Source: Streptomyces litmocidini (lineage in GTDB: Bacteria; Actinomycetota; Actinomycetes; Streptomycetales; Streptomycetaceae). Taken from it: a stretch of DNA of 64,000 nt. Shown in pieces: positions 58,468-64,000 of the stretch (its first letter is position 1; the number at the start of each line of letters is the position of its first letter). The notes under the pieces are model-generated. The model did no database searches. It saw only the letters and a program-made list of their open reading frames with translations, and was not told where the DNA came from. The DNA is taken from the NCBI RefSeq assembly GCF_014649755.1, contig NZ_BMTQ01000016.1, positions 62,001 to 126,000 of the forward strand, given 5' to 3'. A program made the translations under genes and the position numbers.

Positions 58468-60390
58468 ATGTCCGCACCCGTACGGCAGCCCAAGGTCACG
58501 GAGCGCGAGGCCAGGCAGGTCGCCGAGGCCGCGCGCGAGCGGGACTGGCACAGACCGAGCTTCGCCAAGGAACTGTTCCTCGGCCGGTTCCGCCTCGACC
58601 TCGTCCACCCGCACCCGCTCCCCGCCGCCGAGGACGTCCGGCGCGGCGAGGCCTTCCTCGCCGTCCTCCGCGACTTCTGCGAGACCCGGATCGACGGCGC
58701 CCGCATCGAACGCGAGGCCCGCATCCCCGACGAGACGATCACCGGACTCAAGGAGATCGGCGCCCTCGGGATGAAGATCGACCCGAAGTACGGGGGGCTC
58801 GGCCTCACCCAGCTGTACTACAACCGCGCCCTCGCCCTCGTCGGCTCCGCCAGCCCCGCCGTCGGCGCCCTGCTCTCCGCGCATCAGTCGATCGGAGTAC
58901 CGCAGCCGCTGAAACTCTTCGGCACCCGGGAACAGAAGGACGCCTTCCTGCCCCGGCTCGCCCGCACCGACCTCTCGGCCTTCCTGCTCACCGAGCCCGA
59001 CGTCGGTTCCGACCCGGCCCGCCTCGCCACCACCGCCGTGCCCGACGGCGACGAGTACGTCCTCGACGGCGTGAAGCTCTGGACCACCAACGGCGTCGTC
59101 GCCGACCTCCTCGTCGTCATGGCCCGCGTCCCCGCCTCCGAAGGACACCCCGGCGGCATCACCGCCTTCGTCGTCGAGGCCGACGCGCCCGGCATCACCG
59201 TCGAGCACCGCAACGCCTTCATGGGCCTGCGCGGCCTGGAGAACGGCGTCACCCGCTTCCACCGCGTCCGCGTCCCCGCCGGAAACCGGATCGGCCCCGA
59301 GGGCGCCGGCCTCAAGATCGCCCTCACCACCCTCAACACCGGCCGGCTCTCCCTCCCCGCGGCCTGCGCGGGCGCCGCCAAATGGTGTCTGAAGATCGCC
59401 CGCGAATGGTCGGGGGAGCGCGAGCAGTGGGGCAGGCCGATCGGCCGCCACGAAGCCGTCTCGACCAAGATCTCCTTCATCGCGGCCACCGCCTTCGCCC
59501 TGGAGGCCGTCGTCGACCTCGCCTCCCAGATGGCCGACGAGGACCGCAACGACATCCGCATCGAGGCCGCCCTCGCCAAGCTGTACGGCTCCGAGAAGGC
59601 CTGGCTCATCGCCGACGAACTCGTCCAGATCCGGGGCGGCCGCGGCTACGAGACCGCCGACTCCCTCGCGGCCCGCGGCGAACGGGCCGTCCCCGCCGAG
59701 CAGTTGCTCCGCGACCTCCGCATCAACCGCATCTTCGAGGGCTCGACGGAGATCATGCACCTGCTGATCGCCCGCGAGGCCGTCGACGCGCACCTGTCCG
59801 TCGCCGGTGACCTCATCGACCCCGACAAGTCCCTCGCCGACAAGGCGAGGGCCGGCGCCAGGGCCGGAGGGTTCTACGCCCGCTGGCTCCCGGGACTGGT
59901 CGCCGGCGCCGGACAGCTCCCCGGTTCGTACGGAGAGTTCGGCGCCCTCGCGGGCCACCTCCGGTACGTCGAGCGGACCTCCCGCAAGCTCGCCCGCTCC
60001 ACCTTCTACGCGATGTCCCGCTGGCAGGGCCGCATGGAACTCAAGCAGGCCTTCCTCGGGCGGATCGTCGACATCGGTGCGGAACTCTTCGCGATGAGCG
60101 CGGCGTGCGTCCGTGCGGAGCTCCTCCGCACCACGACCGACCACGGCCGTGAGGCGCACCAACTCGCCGACGCCTTCTGCCGGCAGGCCCGCCTCCGCAC
60201 CGAGGAACTCTTCACCCGCCTCTGGTCCAACACGGACGACCTCGACCGGCGGATCGTCGACGCGGTCCTCGGCGGGGCGTACACCTGGCTGGAGGAGGGC
60301 GTCATCGACCCGAGCGGCTCGGGCCCCTGGATCGCGGACACGTCCCCGGGCCCGTCCCGGAAGGAGGACGTCCACCGCCGCCTTCCCTGA
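58468..60390 (+). CDS. Acyl-CoA dehydrogenase family protein, long form
   Basis: The product is 640 residues, versus about 380 for the core family. The core contains LTEPDVGSDPARLATTA near 177, VTRFHRVRVPAGNRIGPEGAG near 263 and RQVRGGRGYETADS near 392 (motif with WLIADELVQIRGGRGYE), followed by FEGSTEIMHLLIAREAV, the flavin-binding and C-terminal signature. A C-terminal extension of about 200 residues after position 440 (KLARSTFYAMSRWQGRM onwards) is seen in very-long-chain and ACAD10/11-like forms. GGAGG precedes the ATG. The acyl substrate cannot be told. Confidence 0.9.
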   Translation: MSAPVRQPKVTEREARQVAEAARERDWHRPSFAKELFLGRFRLDLVHPHPLPAAEDVRRGEAFLAVLRDFCETRIDGARIEREARIPDETITGLKEIGALGMKIDPKYGGLGLTQLYYNRALALVGSASPAVGALLSAHQSIGVPQPLKLFGTREQKDAFLPRLARTDLSAFLLTEPDVGSDPARLATTAVPDGDEYVLDGVKLWTTNGVVADLLVVMARVPASEGHPGGITAFVVEADAPGITVEHRNAFMGLRGLENGVTRFHRVRVPAGNRIGPEGAGLKIALTTLNTGRLSLPAACAGAAKWCLKIAREWSGEREQWGRPIGRHEAVSTKISFIAATAFALEAVVDLASQMADEDRNDIRIEAALAKLYGSEKAWLIADELVQIRGGRGYETADSLAARGERAVPAEQLLRDLRINRIFEGSTEIMHLLIAREAVDAHLSVAGDLIDPDKSLADKARAGARAGGFYARWLPGLVAGAGQLPGSYGEFGALAGHLRYVERTSRKLARSTFYAMSRWQGRMELKQAFLGRIVDIGAELFAMSAACVRAELLRTTTDHGREAHQLADAFCRQARLRTEELFTRLWSNTDDLDRRIVDAVLGGAYTWLEEGVIDPSGSGPWIADTSPGPSRKEDVHRRLP

Positions 60391-60447
60391 CCGGTCCGTC
60401 GTGACCCCCCTCCACCGGGGCGGGGCGGGTCGCGACCCCGGCCCGGT

Positions 60448-61968
60448 TCAGGTGGATTCGAGGACCGGGCGGACCTCGACGGTCTCCGGGGCGGGGAGGC
60501 TCCGGGCCGGTCCGACGGCTTCCCCGTCCGAGGCGGTGAGCGCACCCGGGCCGGTGGAACGGCGCGGCGCCGCGGGGCCCTCCGCGGACCTGGACCTCGT
60601 CAGCCACAGGCCGGTGAACACGGCGGTGGCCGAGGTGAGCGCGCCGGCCGCGAGGAAGGCGCCGTCGAGGCCGGCCTCGAACGAGGCGCCGCCGGACTGC
60701 CGGGTGCGGACGACGGCTCCGAGCACCGCCACGCCCAGCACCGCGCCGATCTGCCGGGCGGTGCTGCTGAGGCCGGAGGCGAGGCCGCCTTCCTGCGGGC
60801 CGACCGCCTGGACGGCGGCTCCGGTCAGGGGGGACAGGGTCAGGGCGAAGCCGGTGCCGACGACCGCCAGCCGCCACCACACGTTCCCGTATCCGGTGTC
60901 GGCGTGCACCGTGCCCAGCGCGAGGAGGCCCGGGCCGGCCAGGGCCAGACCGGCGGTGACCACGACGCGGAAGCCGTACCGGGCGGCGAGCCGGCCCGCG
61001 TACGGGCTGACGATCACCATGGCGAGGGACATCGGCAGGGTCTGCAGGCCGGCGCGCAGGATCGAGCTGCCCTGGACGTACACGAAGAACTGGGAGAAGA
61101 AGAACGACGAACCCATGAGCGCGAACCCCACCACGGCCATGGCGGTGGTGGACACGGTGAACAGCCGCTGCCGGAACAGCCCCGGCGGCAGCATCGGAGC
61201 GGAACGGCGCGCTTCGACGGCGACGAAGGCGGCGAGGAGGACCACCGCGGCGGCGAAGCCGCCCAGGACCACCGGCGACGTCCAGCCGCGGGCCCCACCC
61301 TCGATCAGCCCGTAGGTCAGCGCCCCCACCCCCAGGGCGGACAGCACCGTGCCCGGGACGTCGATCGCGGGGGCGCTCGGGTTGCGGGACTCGTCGAGGC
61401 GGCGCAGGCCGACCAGCAGGACCACGCCGATGGGCAGGTTCACCAGGAAGACGGCGGGCCAGCCGAAGGCGTCCGTCAGCACGCCGCCGGCCACGGGGCC
61501 CGCGGCCAGACCGATCCCGCTGAACCCGGCCCACAGCCCGATCGCCTTGATCCGTTCCTGCGGCACGGGATGGGCGGCGGTGAGCAGGGCGAGCGAGGCG
61601 GGGCTCAGCGCCGCGGCCCCGATGCCCTGCAGCACCCGGCCGACGAGCAGCCAGCCGAGCGAGGGCGCGAGGCTGCACACCAGCGACGCGGCGGTGAACA
61701 CCGCCACACCGGTCAGGTACACCCGCTTGCGGCCGAACCGGTCGGCGAGGACACCGCCGGCCAGCAGCAGCATGGCGACCAGCAGGACGTACGCGTCGAC
61801 GATCCATTGCAGACCGGTCAACCGGGTGTGCAGCCGGTGCTGCATGTCGGGCAGTGCCGCTCCGACGATCGTGTTGTCGAGCAGGACCATGAACTGGCCC
61901 AGGCAGGTCACCGCGAGCAGCACGGCCCGGTTCGATCGACCGCCTGGGGCGGCGGGCGATGCAGCCAT
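60448..61968 (-). CDS. DHA2-type MFS multidrug exporter
   Basis: The product is 506 residues with 14 predicted membrane helices. Family motifs are LDNTIVGAALPDMQ in helix 1, RFGRKRVYLTG in loop 2-3 and GRVLQGIGAAALSPASLALL in helix 4-5. The ATG at 61968 has GGAGG upstream on the minus strand; the 62094 in-frame start would cross the operator. It is divergent from the TetR gene, and its predicted promoter overlaps the paired operators, so it should be induced by the exported drug. The substrate is unknown. Confidence 0.94.
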   Translation of the reverse strand: MAASPAAPGGRSNRAVLLAVTCLGQFMVLLDNTIVGAALPDMQHRLHTRLTGLQWIVDAYVLLVAMLLLAGGVLADRFGRKRVYLTGVAVFTAASLVCSLAPSLGWLLVGRVLQGIGAAALSPASLALLTAAHPVPQERIKAIGLWAGFSGIGLAAGPVAGGVLTDAFGWPAVFLVNLPIGVVLLVGLRRLDESRNPSAPAIDVPGTVLSALGVGALTYGLIEGGARGWTSPVVLGGFAAAVVLLAAFVAVEARRSAPMLPPGLFRQRLFTVSTTAMAVVGFALMGSSFFFSQFFVYVQGSSILRAGLQTLPMSLAMVIVSPYAGRLAARYGFRVVVTAGLALAGPGLLALGTVHADTGYGNVWWRLAVVGTGFALTLSPLTGAAVQAVGPQEGGLASGLSSTARQIGAVLGVAVLGAVVRTRQSGGASFEAGLDGAFLAAGALTSATAVFTGLWLTRSRSAEGPAAPRRSTGPGALTASDGEAVGPARSLPAPETVEVRPVLEST

Positions 61969-62035
61969 GGAGGTTCCTCCCGTTCGTCGGACGCGCCCGG
62001 ACGCGGTCCCCGTGGACGGCGACACGCCCGGGCGC

Positions 62036-62062
62036 CCTAACGCAGCTGATTGCTGCGTTAGG
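62036..62062. promoter_or_regulatory. Operator O1 between MFS exporter and TetR gene
   Basis: An inverted repeat (11-base arms 62036-62046 and 62052-62062) reads CTAACGCAG...CTGCGTTAG with a five-base centre. It covers the predicted MFS start point: the -10 TACAGT is at 62065-62070 on the minus strand. Confidence 0.75.
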
Positions 62063-62064
62063 TG

Positions 62065-62094
62065 ACTGTAAGGAGGGTCGCCCCGTAAACGCAA
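62065..62094 (-). promoter_or_regulatory. Predicted promoter of the MFS exporter gene
   Basis: On the minus strand TTGCGT (62094-62089) and TACAGT (62070-62065) are spaced by 18 bases. The -35 lies within operator O2 and the start point within O1, so a bound TetR protein would block it. Confidence 0.55.
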
Positions 62095-62110
62095 GTGTTG
62101 ACTGCGTTAA
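62086..62110. promoter_or_regulatory. Operator O2 between MFS exporter and TetR gene
   Basis: This 25-base element carries TAAACGCA and TGCGTTAA arms at the same spacing as O1. It ends ten bases before the TetR ATG, so it could also give autorepression. Together with O1 it defines a site of the form TAACGCA-N11-TGCGTTA. Confidence 0.7.
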
Positions 62111-62120
62111 GGTGGGGCGC

Positions 62121-62687
62121 ATGAACGAGCGAGAGCGAACCCGGCGGCCCGGCGGGCGCAGCGCCCGCGTCGGCGCGGAGGTGCACCAGGCCGTCACCGA
62201 CCTGATCGGCGAGCGCGGCTACGGCAACTTCACCGTCCGGGAGGTCGCGGCCCGCGCGGGCGTGGCCGACAGCAGCATCTACCGCCGGTGGGGCAACCTG
62301 GAGACCCTCCTCACCGACGTGGCGCTCACCCGCCTCAACACGCGGTCCCCGATGCCCGACACCGGAAGCCTCGCCGGCGACCTGCGCGCCTACGCGGCCC
62401 AAGTGGCCCGCGAGATCACCGGACCCGACGGTCCGGCGGTGCTGCACCTCGCCGTCGCCCTGTCGAACAGCGGTCAGCAGGGCCTGCGGGCCGGTGCCGA
62501 CCTGCGCGCCGAACGCACCCGGCAACTGCAGTCCGTGCTCGATCGCGCCCGCGAGCGCGGCGAGCCCGCACCCGACGCGCTGGAGGTGCTGGACCACGTC
62601 CTGGCCCCGATGTACATCCGCGTCCTGTTCGGCATGGGCCCGCTCACCCGGGACTACACCGACGGACTGGTCACCCGGCTGCTGTGA
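62121..62687 (+). CDS. TetR family regulator of the divergent exporter
   Basis: The product is 188 residues. The HTH (about 22-66) reads LIGERGYGNFTVREVAARAG then VADSSIYRRWGNLETLL. The C-terminal TetR_C-type domain (LALHLAVALSNSGQQGL-like region, DHVLAPMYIRVLFGMGPLT) is of the TetR_C_11 kind. The ATG at 62121 has GGTGGGG upstream; the 61959 start was rejected because it is within the MFS gene region. Divergent orientation and shared operators make it the local repressor of the MFS gene. Confidence 0.93.
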   Translation: MNERERTRRPGGRSARVGAEVHQAVTDLIGERGYGNFTVREVAARAGVADSSIYRRWGNLETLLTDVALTRLNTRSPMPDTGSLAGDLRAYAAQVAREITGPDGPAVLHLAVALSNSGQQGLRAGADLRAERTRQLQSVLDRARERGEPAPDALEVLDHVLAPMYIRVLFGMGPLTRDYTDGLVTRLL

Positions 62688-63152
62688 CCCCGGATCGACG
62701 ACACGGGGACGATGCCCGCCCCGCGCCCCGCCGCTGCGGGCGGCGTCCCCGCCGTTGTGGGCGGCGCCCCGCCGTTGTGGGCAGTCGTTCTGCTGGGGCG
62801 GAACGGGTGGGCACAACGGAACGGCGCCCCTTGCCGGCGCCCGAGGCTGCTGCGCCTTGACCCGCACCGGCAGGTACGGCGCACCCGTGGTGCGGGTTCA
62901 GGCGCGGAACGCGGAGGCGCCGCTGAAGGGCGCCGTCCCGTGTGCCCACCCTCCCCCAAGCTCTCGGCTTCGCTCGAGCAGGGGGGACCCCCTCGCCCAG
63001 CGGGACGATTGCCCACACGGGCGGGCGGTCGCCCCGCCCCGCAGGGCGCGAGCCCCGCGCGGCGGGGCGACCGCCCGCCGGGCGCGGGCCCATGGGGGTC
63101 CACGTGGCGGACCGTCCCGCCCCCGCGCCGCAGGCCACGGCAGGATGGCCCC
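62688..63152. other. 465-base repeat-rich intergenic region
   Basis: No gene is supported. The region holds three 20-base tandem repeats of the type CCCCGCCGTTGTGGGCGGCG (62726-62786). A pair of inverted arms, 62808-62829 and 62928-62948, is almost complementary and would give a stem-loop of about 140 bases. A further palindromic element lies at 62951-62993. It separates the TetR gene from the EPSP synthase-like gene. Confidence 0.65.
62951..62993. repeat. Streptomycete dispersed palindromic repeat
   Basis: The stretch CTCCCCCAAGCTCTCGGC, a CTTCG turn, then CTCGAGCAGGGGGGACCCCC is a short palindromic sequence that I recognise as common in streptomycete intergenic regions. It folds into a hairpin with CCCCC and GGGGG outer arms. 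It may act as a terminator or be a mobile-like dispersed element. Confidence 0.6.
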
Positions 63153-64000
63153 GTGACCGTCATCGACATCCCCGGCTCCAAGTCCGTCACCGCCCGCGCG
63201 CTCTTCCTCGCCGCCGCCGCGGAGGGCACCACCACCCTCCTGCGCCCGCTCGTCTCCGACGACACCGAGGGTTTCGCCGAGGGCCTCGCCGCCCTCGGCT
63301 ACGGCGTCCGCCGCGAGCCCGGCGCCTGGCACATCGAGGGCCGTCCCGCCGGGCCGGGCGCGGAAGAGGCCGACGTGTACTGCCGGGACGGCGCCACGAC
63401 CGCCCGCTTCCTCCCGACCCTCGCGGCCGCGGGCCACGGCACGTACCGCTTCGACGCCTCCGCACAGATGCGGCGACGGCCCCTCGCCCCCCTGACGACC
63501 GCGTTGCGCACCCTGGGCGTCGATCTGCGGCACGGCGAGAGGGAGGGCCACCATCCGCTCGCCGTCCACGCGGCCGGCGTGAAGGGCGGCGCGCTCACCC
63601 TGGACGCCGGGCAGTCCTCCCAGTACCTGACCGCCCTGCTCATGCTGGGTCCGCTCACGGCCGAGGGCCTCGACATCACCGTCACGGACCTGGTCTCGGA
63701 GCCGTACGTCGAGATCACCCTGGCGATGATGCGGGCCTTCGGCGCGGAGGTCCGCCGGGAGGGGCGGACGTACCGGGTCGCCCCCACCGGTTACCGCGCG
63801 CGGACGTACGACATCGAGCCCGACGCCTCCACGGCCAGCTATTTCTTCGCCGCCGCCGCCCTCCGGCCGGGCCGTTCGGTCACCGTCCCCGGTCTCGGGA
63901 CCGGCGCCCTCCAGGGCGATCTGGCCTTCGTCGACGTGCTGCGCCGCATGGGCGCCGACGTCGAGGTCACCGACTCCGCCACCACCGTCCGTTCCACCGG
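63153..64000 (+). CDS. EPSP synthase (3-phosphoshikimate 1-carboxyvinyltransferase)-like protein, partial
   Basis: The frame is open to the window end with 282 codons. The N-terminus begins IPGSKSVTARALFLAAAAEG, with the Lys10 and Arg15 of the EPSPS active site. SSQYLTALLML near 159 and DASTASYFFAAAAL near 225 (the catalytic Asp region) are also present. The loop that normally reads GNAGT or GLAGT is RDGAT (residues 78-82), so the position of E. coli Gly96 is Ala. The GTG at 63153 follows AGGA. It may be a second, divergent AroA for secondary metabolism or glyphosate-insensitive, but this is inferred. Confidence 0.85.
   Translation, partial: MTVIDIPGSKSVTARALFLAAAAEGTTTLLRPLVSDDTEGFAEGLAALGYGVRREPGAWHIEGRPAGPGAEEADVYCRDGATTARFLPTLAAAGHGTYRFDASAQMRRRPLAPLTTALRTLGVDLRHGEREGHHPLAVHAAGVKGGALTLDAGQSSQYLTALLMLGPLTAEGLDITVTDLVSEPYVEITLAMMRAFGAEVRREGRTYRVAPTGYRARTYDIEPDASTASYFFAAAALRPGRSVTVPGLGTGALQGDLAFVDVLRRMGADVEVTDSATTVRST

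Noticed and set aside
62898..63569. Minus-strand 223-residue frame at the window end
   Set aside because: Antisense to the EPSP synthase-like gene and to the repeat region.

Overview
The window is a GC-rich (about 72-73%) piece of actinobacterial chromosome, almost certainly Streptomyces. It carries the sporulation sigma factor WhiG next to dprA. It also has the streptomycete order DUF2469 / yraN / comM-yifB / dprA / whiG / rpsB / tsf / pyrH / frr / cdsA / rlmN, GTG starts, strong third-position G/C bias and long GC-rich hairpin terminators. No tRNA, rRNA, insertion sequence, prophage or CRISPR array was seen, and gene order looks like a conserved core arm with small accessory insertions.

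Region by region. 1-12.6 kb holds housekeeping and developmental genes: the tail of an upstream gene, a Nudix hydrolase, a DUF2469 protein, YraN, a ComM/YifB-type AAA protein, DprA, WhiG, a TetR regulator, an M23-family protein, then ribosomal protein S2, EF-Ts, UMP kinase, ribosome recycling factor, CDP-diglyceride synthetase and the rRNA methylase RlmN. 12.6-16.6 kb is a TPP-riboswitch-controlled thiamine ABC importer (thiBPQ). 16.7-21 kb holds a RibD/DHFR-like protein, a LOG-like nucleotide-binding protein and an odd two-gene ABC system whose ATPase lacks several canonical motifs.

21-26 kb and 34-41.4 kb are two blocks of a polyamine/GABA utilisation region: a class III aminotransferase under a divergent Lrp regulator, two aldehyde dehydrogenases, two polyamine-binding lipoproteins, a PotABC-type transporter and a FAD-dependent amine oxidoreductase. 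GabT (48.5-49.8 kb), a PucR-type regulator (53-54.5 kb) and a third aldehyde dehydrogenase (56.5-58 kb) extend the theme. The pathway read from the genes is import, then oxidation or transamination to aminoaldehydes, then gamma-aminobutyrate or similar acids, then succinate semialdehyde. No glutamate-polyamine ligase is in the window.

26-34 kb, between the two blocks, holds an HXXEE membrane protein and a second membrane protein with a palindromic operator between them. It also holds a serine hydrolase, a tightly overlapping operon (adenosine-deaminase-like enzyme, GDPD, DUF574 methyltransferase, histidine kinase, response regulator), a DUF4190 protein and a NADAR protein. 41.4-48.4 kb has a small conserved protein behind a Crp-like site, a GH18 chitinase behind two DasR-type sites, a McrBC-type modification-dependent restriction pair with an unusual N-terminal extension, and a PAP2 phosphatase. 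50-52.7 kb encodes a stand-alone membrane ATPase resembling VirD4/TraG coupling proteins. 54.5-62.7 kb has a small membrane protein, an EamA transporter, an ABM-domain protein, an acyl-CoA dehydrogenase and a divergent MFS-exporter/TetR pair with two matched operators. After a repeat-filled gap the window ends inside an EPSP-synthase-like gene with altered substrate-loop residues.

Coordinates were read by eye from the sequence. Family assignments come from motifs and known streptomycete gene order, not from a database search.
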